NCBI GenBank assembly: GCA_017447815.1
Contig: JAFSMS010000019.1
Coordinates: 62,001-126,000, forward strand
Direction of reading: 5' to 3'
From: Bacteroidales bacterium
GTDB taxonomy: Bacteria; Bacteroidota; Bacteroidia; Bacteroidales; UBA932
DNA: 64,000 nt
Shown here: one piece after another, positions 16,345 through 24,766 of the stretch
Position numbering within the stretch: position 1 is the first letter of the stretch
Layout of the letters: every line of letters begins with the position of its first letter
The notes under the pieces: model-generated
The model's input: the letters and a program-made list of their open reading frames with translations, nothing else
What the model was told of the DNA's origin: nothing
Database searches by the model: none
Translations under genes and position numbers: made by a program

Positions 16345-18071
16345 TCTTTGGGAAGAAGGTTCATTTCCCGTAAGAAGTCTCCGATGCGGTCCTGCCAGGT
16401 GTAACTGCCCGTGGCCGGAGAAGCCTTTTGCTGGAAGCAGTGCTTCCGGGTGGCAAGGGTGTGCAGTTCGGAGGAAATACCCATCGAGCGAAGCTTTTCC
16501 CACACCTTCACCGAGTTCATGGCGGCCCAGCCGTCGGCATCGCCGTGGATCAGAAGCATCGGGGCGGTGTCGGGGTCGAAACTGAACTCCGGCGCCAGGA
16601 CGGCGCTGTCGGCATTGCCGCCGGTGGTGTTGTAGGCATCCAGTCCGTCCGTGAGGGCATAGGCCGGATAAATGCCGATTCCCCACTGAACTTTGCAGGA
16701 GAGTTTGTCCACCTCATCGATCGGCCAGTAGGCGCGGTGACGCGAAGAGGTGACGCCCATCAGGGTAAGGTGTCCGCCGGCCGACGATCCCATGATGCCG
16801 ATTTTGTCCGGGTTAAGGCCGTAGGAGGCCGCCTGGCTGCGGACAAGCCGCACCGCCCGCTGCAAATCCTGCCAGGCCGTGGTATGCTTGGCCAGTCCCT
16901 TGGGACGGGGCGTGCGGTATTTCAGGGTTACCACGGCCATGCCCTGTGCATTGAGATAGCGCCGGGTGGGAGCGGCTTCAAAGCCGTCGGGATCGTTCCC
17001 CTGATATGAGCCGCCGGAATAGACAATCTGGATGGCATCGGTCTTGAGTTCGGCCGGGATGTGCCATTCCAGGTAAGGGATGCACTGGTGCTCCTGGAAA
17101 TCCGGAATCTTCCCTTCCGGCCAGAGGTCTTCCTTGACGTACACGGCCCGGTCGGCGTCCGAATGGAAGCGGTCCATGATGTTCACTTCGCTCTCCGGCC
17201 GGCCGATAAAGCCCATCTGCCGCAGGAACTCGATTCCCCGTTCAAAGCCGAAGGCCCCGTGGCCGCGGCGCGGGTACAGGTGCAGTTCGGCGGGAATTCC
17301 CATCTCACGCAACTTCCTGTAAACCAAGGTGGATGCATTGGGAGAGTAGGGGTCGTTCTGGCCGTGGTGCAGGCTCATGGGGCAGGTTTTCTCGTCGAAG
17401 GGGAACACGCTGCTCAGGGTAACGTCGGGGCCATAGCCGTCGCGCGAGCAGGTGGTGCCCTTTTCGCCGTCGGTGGTAACATAGGCGGGGGCGTTCACAA
17501 TGGCCCAGTTGATGTGGCAGGGAACGCTGTCAAGGTCGTCCACGGAAGGATAGGCCCGAGTCTGGGAAGCCGTTGCCAGCAGCAGGGACAGATGTCCCCC
17601 CGCCGACATGCCCACCACGCCGATTTTTTCCGGGTTGAATCCGCGCCTGGAGGCCTGGTTGCGCACCAGGCGCACGGCCCGCTGACCGTCTTCCCAGGCC
17701 GACTGATAGATGGCCAGCCCCACCGGGCGGGGCGTGCGGTACACCAGGCTTACGCACTGTACGCCCACCCGGGTGAGTTCTTCGCGCCAGTACTTGACCA
17801 GCGCCATGTCGCAGGTGTTCTGGTAGGCGCCGCCGGAAATCAGGATCATGCAGGCTCCGTTGGGATTCTCGGGGGCTTCGAACCACTCAAGGTAAGGCAT
17901 CCGATGGGCATCCGGGTTGAATCCGGGAGCCCCGGAGACATCGGTCATGGCCGCAATCTGATGCGGCTGCGGGTCGGGCATGCGGCCCTCCGGCCACAGC
18001 GGCATACGCTCCTGCGCCGACAAGGCAAGGCAGCAGGAAACGAAGAGAAGGAACAGTGCAAACTTTTTCAT
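16341..18071 (-). CDS. Secreted tandem-domain alpha/beta-hydrolase (carbohydrate esterase-like)
   Basis: A 576-residue secreted protein (signal peptide MKKFALFLLFVSCCLALSAQ) made of two similar alpha/beta-hydrolase domains of the BD-FAE/acetyl xylan esterase-like type. Domain 1 (about 22-290) has the nucleophile elbow GMSAGGH with Ser156, an Asp in HGQNDPYS and a His in RRGHGAFG. Domain 2 (about 315-576) has GSSAGGH with Ser430, HGDADGW and RKHCF. Both carry a YRTPRP segment, showing internal duplication. Such enzymes remove acetyl or feruloyl groups from plant polysaccharides. It may act with the nearby glycan locus, though it has separate context. Confidence 0.85.
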   Translation of the reverse strand: MKKFALFLLFVSCCLALSAQERMPLWPEGRMPDPQPHQIAAMTDVSGAPGFNPDAHRMPYLEWFEAPENPNGACMILISGGAYQNTCDMALVKYWREELTRVGVQCVSLVYRTPRPVGLAIYQSAWEDGQRAVRLVRNQASRRGFNPEKIGVVGMSAGGHLSLLLATASQTRAYPSVDDLDSVPCHINWAIVNAPAYVTTDGEKGTTCSRDGYGPDVTLSSVFPFDEKTCPMSLHHGQNDPYSPNASTLVYRKLREMGIPAELHLYPRRGHGAFGFERGIEFLRQMGFIGRPESEVNIMDRFHSDADRAVYVKEDLWPEGKIPDFQEHQCIPYLEWHIPAELKTDAIQIVYSGGSYQGNDPDGFEAAPTRRYLNAQGMAVVTLKYRTPRPKGLAKHTTAWQDLQRAVRLVRSQAASYGLNPDKIGIMGSSAGGHLTLMGVTSSRHRAYWPIDEVDKLSCKVQWGIGIYPAYALTDGLDAYNTTGGNADSAVLAPEFSFDPDTAPMLLIHGDADGWAAMNSVKVWEKLRSMGISSELHTLATRKHCFQQKASPATGSYTWQDRIGDFLREMNLLPKD

Positions 18072-18098
18072 ATTCCAAATTAGTATATTAATTGAACT

Positions 18099-19496
18099 CT
18101 ACCGTGCCTGGAACAGCAACATCTTTTTGACGATACGGAACATCCTGTAGGGCATATAGCGGAATTTGAGGTCTATCCAAGCAGGGGTCTTTACCACGCT
18201 GCGCTCATGGCTGAAGGCGAGGAAACTGCGTTCCGAGTGGTAACTGCCCATGCCGGAAGAGCCCACGCCGCCGAAAGGAATGTTGCTGTTGGCAATGTGC
18301 ATGATGGTATCGTTGATACAGGCACCGCCGGAGGTGGTTCGGGCGATCATGTCCCAGCCTTCGGCCGCTTTGCCGAAATAGTAGAAGGCCAGCGGTTTCT
18401 CGCGGCGGTTGATAAATTGAACCACTTCCTGCCGGTCCCTGAAGGTAAGGATGGGAAAGATGGGGCCGAAAATCTCTTCCTGCATCACAGGGGCGTCGGG
18501 CCGGACGTCATCCAGCAGGGTGGGCTCCATCCACAGTTTTTCCCTGTTGAAACGGCCTCCGGCAACGACTTTTCCGTCCTTGAGATAGCCCGTGAGCCGG
18601 TCAAAGGCGCTGTCTTTCACAATATGCACAAAGAACCGGGACTGCTCCGTCCCGTCCGGATACAGGCCGGCAAGTTCCCGCCGGAAGGCCTCCACGAAAG
18701 CCTCCTTGATGTCCTGGTGCAGGAACAGGTAATCCGGAGCGATGCAGGTTTGGCCGCTGTTGAGGCATTTGCCCCAGGCGATGCGCCGGGCGGCCAGCGT
18801 AAGGTTGGCGTCCCTGTCCACAATGCAGGGGCTCTTGCCGCCCAGTTCCAGTACCAGGGGCGTAAGGTACTGCGCCTGCGCCGCCATGGCGATCCTGCCC
18901 AGGGAAGGGCTGCCGGTGAGGAATACCAGGTCGTAGCGGTGTTTGAACAGTTCGGCGTTTACCACGCGGTTCCCTTGCACCACGGCGACGAATTCCTCCG
19001 GGAAAGTATCGGCAATGAACCGTTCAATCACTTTGGAAACCTCCGGCACATAGGGGGAGGGCTTCAAAAGGGCCGTACAGCCCGCGGATATGGCGCCCAC
19101 GAGCGGATTCAGCAGCAATTGAACGGGATAGTTCCAGGGGCTTACGATGAGCGTGCATCCCAGCGGTTCCCGCACGATATAACTGGAGGACGGCATGCCG
19201 GTGAGGGGCGTGGGACGACGTTTGCGGGCGCTCCATTTCCCAACCTTCCGGATGGCCTCCGAGAGTTCCCCGTACACCAGGCCGATCTCCGTCATGAAGG
19301 CTTCTTCGTAACTTTTGTGCAAGTCCTGCCATAGGGCGTCACAGAGCGGTTTTTCCCACTTCCGGAGACCGGCCTTGAAGGCCTTTAACCGCTCCCTTCG
19401 CCACGCGACGTTACGGGTAACGCCCGTGGCATAAAACGTCCGCTGCTTTTGAACCAGTTCCTGAATTCTTTCTGCGCTTGTATTTTCCAGTGCCAT
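18099..19496 (-). CDS. Aldehyde dehydrogenase (family 3-type)
   Basis: A 465-residue NAD(P)-dependent aldehyde dehydrogenase resembling class 3/coniferyl-aldehyde enzymes. The catalytic cysteine is Cys251 in NSGQTCIAPDY and the general-base glutamate is Glu217 in LVLELGGKSP. The cofactor loop is FLTGSPSLG and the family segment SPWNYPVQL is present. A hydrophobic, basic C-terminus (after about residue 440) could act as a membrane association tail. It has its own TATATTTG at 19543-19536. Its aldehyde substrate is unknown. It lies between the esterase and the GH127 gene. Confidence 0.9.
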   Translation of the reverse strand: MALENTSAERIQELVQKQRTFYATGVTRNVAWRRERLKAFKAGLRKWEKPLCDALWQDLHKSYEEAFMTEIGLVYGELSEAIRKVGKWSARKRRPTPLTGMPSSSYIVREPLGCTLIVSPWNYPVQLLLNPLVGAISAGCTALLKPSPYVPEVSKVIERFIADTFPEEFVAVVQGNRVVNAELFKHRYDLVFLTGSPSLGRIAMAAQAQYLTPLVLELGGKSPCIVDRDANLTLAARRIAWGKCLNSGQTCIAPDYLFLHQDIKEAFVEAFRRELAGLYPDGTEQSRFFVHIVKDSAFDRLTGYLKDGKVVAGGRFNREKLWMEPTLLDDVRPDAPVMQEEIFGPIFPILTFRDRQEVVQFINRREKPLAFYYFGKAAEGWDMIARTTSGGACINDTIMHIANSNIPFGGVGSSGMGSYHSERSFLAFSHERSVVKTPAWIDLKFRYMPYRMFRIVKKMLLFQAR

Positions 19497-19535
19497 GTTA
19501 TTTCCCGATAATCCGACGTTCCGGTTTCATCAAGA

Positions 19536-19543
19536 CAAATATA
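19536..19543 (-). promoter_or_regulatory. -7 element upstream of the aldehyde dehydrogenase gene
   Basis: TATATTTG on the minus strand fits TAnnTTTG and lies about 40 bp upstream of the ATG at 19496. A TTG is present upstream but at a 14 bp spacing, shorter than usual. Confidence 0.45.
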
Positions 19544-19566
19544 CGAAAAATCAGCCACAATCAGTA

Positions 19567-21579
19567 TTACTCCCGATACGATAAATCCCAAGGGATGATG
19601 CGGCTGGGGAAAGCGGCTATCCGGAGTGTCGTACAGCCGTACGGGATGAGGTCCAGCACGACTTCACGGCCGGTGTCATTCCCCTCCTCCGTCCAATAGG
19701 AGATGGCTTCCGGGACGGTCCAATGCGGCAATTCCCGGGCGGGGACACGGAGGTGGAGAGGGGCTTCGGCCCGTGTCCAGGGATAGGAAGTCTCGGCCGA
19801 TTCCTCCACCAGGCAGTCTTCGGGCTTCAGGGAGTCCCGCATCAGGCAATAATTCCAGGGCGTGTCGGAAGTAACCTCCCAGGCGCCTTCCCCATAATAG
19901 CGGTCCCGACCCTCGAAGGATTTCCATTCCCATTTTTCTTCCATATTCAAAGCATACACCAAAGGGCCCCGGACGACGCTCAGCGCCTGATCGTACCATG
20001 CTTCCAGGCGCACTTGCGCCTCGAACCGCAAAGTGATTACACTGCCGTTTTTCCACGGCCCTTCCAAGCACACAATCCCTTTTTCCGGCCGGTTTTCCAC
20101 CGGTTGTCCGTCCACCAGCACCGTTAGTCCCAAACACCACTCCGGTACCCGGAACCGAAGCGGGAAGGAAGCCGTAAAACGTTTTTTTCGTTCTTTCGGG
20201 AAAGACAGGCGAAAAGAGACTTCTTCCCGGAATGGATACTGCGTCTGTTCTTCGATACAGACCGGGATGCCGCCCACCCGGGTTTCCACCCGGCAGGGGG
20301 CATAAATCAAAGCGGCCAGACCGCCGTCCCGGGTAGCATACCAAAGGTTCCGGGTAAATTTGGGCCAGCCCTGGTGCATATTGGACAGGCAACAGGGATA
20401 GCCGTTCAGCGTACCATAAAGTACATCGGTGTCGTCATGCGGCGTGGAAAAAGGCCTCCAGTCCTTGGTGACGGAAACCTGGTTCACCTGCTGATAATAC
20501 TGTTTGGCCGTATAACTGTCATTCACCTGGGTGGGAAGGGCATTGTAAGCCACCCGCTCCAGATAATCGGCCCAGAAAGGGTTTCCGGTGATGCGAAGCA
20601 TGGTTTCCAGCGAATACATCATCTCCACGGCTGTACAGAGTTCACTGCCGCGGGAAGGATCGCCCCAATGAAGTTTTTCATCTCCGGCCCACAGACCGGT
20701 GGGGAAGCCCACCGTATGACGGATGGTACGGACCGCTTCCTGAAGAGCCTCCAGATCTTTTTCATCTTGGGAATACTGCCACCAAACCGCCGGAGCCTTG
20801 AATCCCTGTCCCAGGTTGACGCAGTGGATGCTTCCCTGCTCGGAGAAAACGGCGCCTTCCTGGAAAAGAGCGGTCCAATCGACGGTCTGGCTGTGAATCA
20901 GTTTCCCCAACTCCAGCAGGAAGGGCTCCCCGGTCAGATTATACAACCAATACACGACATCGAGGTTGTCCGCTCCGCGCCATCGGCCCCAGTCGGTCCA
21001 ATGGTCCAGCGGTTTTTCCGGTAAGGTCTGCCATTGGTAACGGAAATAACGGAGCAGGCAGTCCGGTACCCGGGGATCCTCCGTGGCCAAATAATATTGT
21101 TTCAGAATTTTCAGGGCCACCATCTTGGGCCACCAGTCGTGGGTCTGCCCCCGTTGCAGACCATACACGAAGGGATGGTCTGTAGCCGGTCCCAGATACC
21201 CGTCCTCCGACTGAGAGGAAAGAATCGCCTCGACCCATCGGTTTGCCTTTTTTATAAGGGCCTCATCTTTCAGAAGATAGGCAAGCGGAAGCAGGCCGTC
21301 TATCCAATAAGGTCCCCTTTCCCAGGCGTCTCCGTCCCCGCCAAGCCACGCATTCCCCTCCCCCATCACCTGGGGATAAACCTCGTCCAGATGACCGGTA
21401 AGGCCGTCGGCCTGACGTTGCAACTGCTCCTGCAGCCACCCCGCAGCCCGAACGGCGCCCAGCGGCAGTTCCGCGTAATCCCCCCCGGCGAGAGGAGCCC
21501 GGTTGAATACCTGCGCCTGCAGCGGCTCCATGCCCAGCAGCAGTATCAGACCGAAACAGAGTAATCGTCGGCTCTTCAT
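19567..21579 (-). CDS. GH127-type beta-L-arabinofuranosidase (DUF1680)
   Basis: A 670-residue secreted glycosidase of the DUF1680/GH127 family. The known enzymes release beta-L-arabinofuranose using a zinc-activated cysteine nucleophile. The expected residues are here: Glu313 and Cys315 in GSELCTAVE, and the Cys396-Cys397 pair in NGYPCCLSN. By analogy with BLLJ_0211, Cys396 would be the nucleophile. A signal peptide (MKSRRLLCFGLILLLGMEPLQAQ) supports ATG 21579 over an open frame starting at 21630, and places the gene 5 bp after the GH3 gene. Other families in this clan have related specificities, so arabinose is probable but not proven. Confidence 0.85.
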   Translation of the reverse strand: MKSRRLLCFGLILLLGMEPLQAQVFNRAPLAGGDYAELPLGAVRAAGWLQEQLQRQADGLTGHLDEVYPQVMGEGNAWLGGDGDAWERGPYWIDGLLPLAYLLKDEALIKKANRWVEAILSSQSEDGYLGPATDHPFVYGLQRGQTHDWWPKMVALKILKQYYLATEDPRVPDCLLRYFRYQWQTLPEKPLDHWTDWGRWRGADNLDVVYWLYNLTGEPFLLELGKLIHSQTVDWTALFQEGAVFSEQGSIHCVNLGQGFKAPAVWWQYSQDEKDLEALQEAVRTIRHTVGFPTGLWAGDEKLHWGDPSRGSELCTAVEMMYSLETMLRITGNPFWADYLERVAYNALPTQVNDSYTAKQYYQQVNQVSVTKDWRPFSTPHDDTDVLYGTLNGYPCCLSNMHQGWPKFTRNLWYATRDGGLAALIYAPCRVETRVGGIPVCIEEQTQYPFREEVSFRLSFPKERKKRFTASFPLRFRVPEWCLGLTVLVDGQPVENRPEKGIVCLEGPWKNGSVITLRFEAQVRLEAWYDQALSVVRGPLVYALNMEEKWEWKSFEGRDRYYGEGAWEVTSDTPWNYCLMRDSLKPEDCLVEESAETSYPWTRAEAPLHLRVPARELPHWTVPEAISYWTEEGNDTGREVVLDLIPYGCTTLRIAAFPSRIIPWDLSYRE

Positions 21580-21584
21580 CTGAC

Positions 21585-23804
21585 TCAGAGGGTAAAGGGC
21601 ACGTCTGCCCGGATATCGGCCGAGGAACAACCCAGCAGGACGTGGAATTCTCCCGGTTCGGCCACCCAGGCATGGGATGCGGCGTCAAAGAAACTCAAAT
21701 CGTCCCGTGTCAGGGTGAATTGGAGACTGCGGGACTCTCCGGGATGCAGATACACTTTCTCGAAGCCCTTGAGTTCCTTGGAAGGCCGTGCCACGGAAGC
21801 CTCCGTATCACGGATGTACAACTGGACCACTTCGGCGCCGGCCACCTCTCCCGTGTTTTTGATTCGGGCCGATACCTTCCATCCGTCTCCCGAGCGCTTC
21901 ACCCTTGCATCGGACAATTCGAAGGTGGTGTAACTGAGTCCATGGCCGAAGGGATACTGGACGGCGATGCCGTTGGTGTCGTACCACCGGTACCCGATGA
22001 AAACGCCTTCATCATAGTATTCCTGCCACCACTTCTTCCCTTCTTCCTGGATGCCGGGATACTGCCTTTCGGTCTTGATGGGGCCGTCGGAAAGGGCCAG
22101 GGGCATCGTGAAAGGCAGTTTTCCGGAAGGATTCACCTTCCCGGTAAGCACATCCACCAGGGCATGGCCGCTCTCGGAACCGCCATACCAGCCCTGGACG
22201 ATGGCGTTGACACGGGAAGCCCAGGGCATGGCCACCGGGGAACCCGAGATATTCACCACCACCAAGGGTTTTCCCGTGGCCGCCAGCGCCTCGACAAGCG
22301 CATCCTGTCCATAAGGAAGGACGATATCGGCACGGTCGGTTCCTTCGTTGTCCTGACCGGCGCTCTTGTTCAGGCCGCCGATAAACAGAATACAGGATGC
22401 ATCGGCCGCCGCTGCGACGGCATCGGAAAGCAGTTGCTCCGCACTCCGGCTATCCCTGAGATTCTGTCCGGTAACCACCTTGTTATAGACGGTGGTCGTG
22501 TCTCCCACATAACCGCGTTCCCACACCACGGCGGCCTTGCCGTCAAACGCTTCGTGCAGGGCCTCAAGGGGTATTACTTCGTACTTGGTCTTGAGGTTGG
22601 AACTGCCGCCTCCCACGACCATCATCTTGTAGGCGTTTTCGCCCACGACCAGCAGTTTTCCGCCCTGGGGAACCTGCAGCGGCAGGATGCCGTCATTTTT
22701 GAGGAGCACCACACCTTCGGCCGCAATCCGCCGTGCGGCGGCGAAATGCTCCGGAGAGGTGAAACTGCCGTCGTGAGGTTCCGGAGCCATGGAGGTACGG
22801 AAGACCGTGCGGAGAATACGGCTCACCTTGTCGTTCAGGCCTTCTTCCGTGGCACGCCCGTCACGAAGGCGCTCCAGATAGGGACGGGCCAGGTGATAAT
22901 GGCTGTAACTGTCTGATGCGGCCCCCCGGAGGCCATTGGTCCAAGTGCCCATTTCAATGTCCAGGCCGTTGGTCACCGCCTGGTCGTCATCCCGGCACCC
23001 GCCCCAGTCGCTGATGACGACGCCATCGAATCCCCACTCTCCCTTGAGAATATCACAGAGGAGTCTCTTATTATGGCAGTTGAACTGTCCGTTGTACAGG
23101 TTATAAGAGCCCATGACAGCCCAGGCGCCCCCTTCCGTCACGGCCGCCTTGAACGCGGGGAGATAAATCTCGTACAGGGTCCGGTCGTCCACAATGGAAT
23201 TGGTGGCCGTCCGGCGGATTTCCTGATTGTTCATGGCAAAGTGCTTCACGCAGGCGGCCACACCGTTGGACTGGACCCCCTGTACATAAGGGACCACCAG
23301 TTGCCCGGCCAGATACGGATCTTCGCCCATATATTCGAAGGTGCGTCCATTCAGCGGCGTACGGCCCATGTTGATGCCCGGGCCAAGCAGAATATCCTTT
23401 TCCCGATAACGGGCCTCAGCGCCGATGCAGTCTCCATACAGACGGGCCAGGTTCCGGTCCCATGTAGCCGCCAGATTGACAAGGGCAGGGAATGCGGTAC
23501 AGGAATCATTGGTCCAACCGGCCTGGTCCCACTCGTCCCACAGGACTTCGGGGCGGATGCCGTGCGGACCATCCGTGTGCCACAGTTCCGGGATGCCCAG
23601 CCGGGGCACGCCGGCCGATGAGAATTTGGACTGGGCATGGGTCATGGCCACCTTCTCTTCCAGGGTCATTCTGTCCAGGGCATCCTGGATGCGCGCCTCC
23701 AGGGGTTGTGAACGGTCCAGATAGACCGGCTGGGTGGTCTTCGGGACGCAGGCTACGCCCAGAAGAAGGGCTGCGCCAAAGGAAATCAGGCTGTTATACT
23801 TCAT
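21585..23804 (-). CDS. Glycoside hydrolase family 3 lipoprotein
   Basis: A 739-residue GH3 enzyme (beta-glucosidase/beta-xylosidase type) with lipoprotein signal MKYNSLISFGAALLLGVAC. The N-terminal TIM barrel shows TDGPHGIR, GPGINMGRTPLNGRTFEYMGEDP in outline, KHFAMNNQE and the nucleophile Asp266 in VVISDWGG. The second domain has SGSPVAMPW, and the C-terminal fibronectin-like domain starts around VARPSKELKGFEKV. It removes terminal beta-linked sugars; exact specificity is not readable. It is the middle gene of the leftward catabolic trio between the mutarotase-like and GH127 genes. Confidence 0.92.
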   Translation of the reverse strand: MKYNSLISFGAALLLGVACVPKTTQPVYLDRSQPLEARIQDALDRMTLEEKVAMTHAQSKFSSAGVPRLGIPELWHTDGPHGIRPEVLWDEWDQAGWTNDSCTAFPALVNLAATWDRNLARLYGDCIGAEARYREKDILLGPGINMGRTPLNGRTFEYMGEDPYLAGQLVVPYVQGVQSNGVAACVKHFAMNNQEIRRTATNSIVDDRTLYEIYLPAFKAAVTEGGAWAVMGSYNLYNGQFNCHNKRLLCDILKGEWGFDGVVISDWGGCRDDDQAVTNGLDIEMGTWTNGLRGAASDSYSHYHLARPYLERLRDGRATEEGLNDKVSRILRTVFRTSMAPEPHDGSFTSPEHFAAARRIAAEGVVLLKNDGILPLQVPQGGKLLVVGENAYKMMVVGGGSSNLKTKYEVIPLEALHEAFDGKAAVVWERGYVGDTTTVYNKVVTGQNLRDSRSAEQLLSDAVAAAADASCILFIGGLNKSAGQDNEGTDRADIVLPYGQDALVEALAATGKPLVVVNISGSPVAMPWASRVNAIVQGWYGGSESGHALVDVLTGKVNPSGKLPFTMPLALSDGPIKTERQYPGIQEEGKKWWQEYYDEGVFIGYRWYDTNGIAVQYPFGHGLSYTTFELSDARVKRSGDGWKVSARIKNTGEVAGAEVVQLYIRDTEASVARPSKELKGFEKVYLHPGESRSLQFTLTRDDLSFFDAASHAWVAEPGEFHVLLGCSSADIRADVPFTL

Positions 23805-23831
23805 ATCCGATCAAGTATTTTTGAATAATTC

Positions 23832-24662
23832 CTATTGGACTCTCCAGGAAAAGGGACTTTCCGGAGTTGACGAAAAAAAGTTATAAGGTTCCAGGCACGC
23901 GATGCGATGATTGGCCCAGAGCACGGTATGGGTCACCGGCACGTTGCCGCTGATCTGCACGGAAATATCCCGGTCTGTCAAACGGAGAGAATAAGGCATC
24001 CCCACTTTCCCGGATTCATGAATATCACCGGAAAATACCGATTCTCCCGGTTCCAGGCGACGCGTAAAGCGGACACCGTTCTCCTTGAATGCCACACTGT
24101 CATAAAGGGCACGCCAAGTGCCTGCAGGAGTAAACGGGAAATCCAGTTTGCGACCGGGCCCCACTTCCATCCGGCCCATCGTAAAGAAATTATGGTTATA
24201 GACCTGCCCCTCCAATGGCTGGAAAGCCAGGAGTTCATGACGGATTTCAAAACGGTTTTCGCCGCTTAATTCCAACGTCTTATGGTATTCGTACAGGCCT
24301 TTGAGCCGATGGCAGAATTCCAGGGAAGCCTCCCGCTGCACCACCGTCCATTCTCCGGGGTCTTCCATTTCATAAAGGTGAAAACGGTCATAGGGAGCAT
24401 CATCGGCCCGGAGCACGCCTACGCCGATTTTCAGGAAATGTCCGCCCGGACGGTAGCCGATGGCGGTAAATTCTTCGGCCGGACCGCAGACGGCATCATG
24501 CATCCGGGGGTGATAATGCTCGAACCAACGACCGCAAATCTCCTTTCCACCCAACTGCAGACTGTCCAGGACACCGCTCCTGTCGAAGCGGGTTCCCAGG
24601 TAGAAACCGTCTGCAGGGCCATGCACTGCAAGACGCAGCTGACTGCTTTCCAGATAATACAT
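23832..24662 (-). CDS. Galactose mutarotase-like (aldose 1-epimerase-related) protein
   Basis: A 276-residue cytoplasmic protein that reads as a beta-sandwich of the galactose-mutarotase-like superfamily, with HEL and NHNFF segments around residues 155-175 in the place of catalytic histidines. I do not recognise a specific family with certainty. It heads the leftward GH3-GH127 unit and probably interconverts sugar anomers or binds the imported sugar. ATG 24662 (MYYLESS) is chosen because the open frame upstream overlaps the divergent promoters. Confidence 0.6.
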   Translation of the reverse strand: MYYLESSQLRLAVHGPADGFYLGTRFDRSGVLDSLQLGGKEICGRWFEHYHPRMHDAVCGPAEEFTAIGYRPGGHFLKIGVGVLRADDAPYDRFHLYEMEDPGEWTVVQREASLEFCHRLKGLYEYHKTLELSGENRFEIRHELLAFQPLEGQVYNHNFFTMGRMEVGPGRKLDFPFTPAGTWRALYDSVAFKENGVRFTRRLEPGESVFSGDIHESGKVGMPYSLRLTDRDISVQISGNVPVTHTVLWANHRIACLEPYNFFSSTPESPFSWRVQ

Positions 24663-24685
24663 GTTTCTTTTGAAGAACCTTCTTG

Positions 24686-24717
24686 CAAAATTAACAAATA
24701 AATATTGTAGAATGCAA
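24686..24717 (-). promoter_or_regulatory. Promoter of the leftward mutarotase-GH3-GH127 unit
   Basis: On the minus strand TTG (24717-24715), a 21 bp spacer and TAATTTTG (24693-24686) fit the Bacteroidota pattern. The ATG at 24662 lies 23 bp downstream. The operator-like repeat at 24735-24752 lies just upstream of this promoter and overlaps the start region of the opposite one. Confidence 0.6.
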
Positions 24718-24734
24718 TTTATTTCATATTTTTG
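24705..24734 (+). promoter_or_regulatory. Promoter of the MFS-isomerase-SusCD operon
   Basis: TTG (24705-24707), a 19 bp spacer and TATTTTTG (24727-24734) form a good Bacteroidota promoter 32 bp upstream of the ATG at 24767. It interleaves with the divergent promoter, and the operator-like repeat begins directly after its -7 element. Confidence 0.75.
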
Positions 24735-24752
24735 CACCACAGTACACCACAG
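24735..24752 (+). promoter_or_regulatory. Operator-like direct repeat, copy A
   Basis: CACCACAGTACACCACAG directly follows the -7 element of the MFS operon promoter. It contains two CACCACAG blocks at a 10 bp period, close to one helical turn. Near-identical sites occur downstream of the -7 elements of three other units (48231-48250, 52926-52944, 55591-55609), always in the same orientation relative to the gene. This fits a repressor site overlapping the transcription start. Confidence 0.7.
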
Positions 24753-24766
24753 GCGGTTTACAGAAT

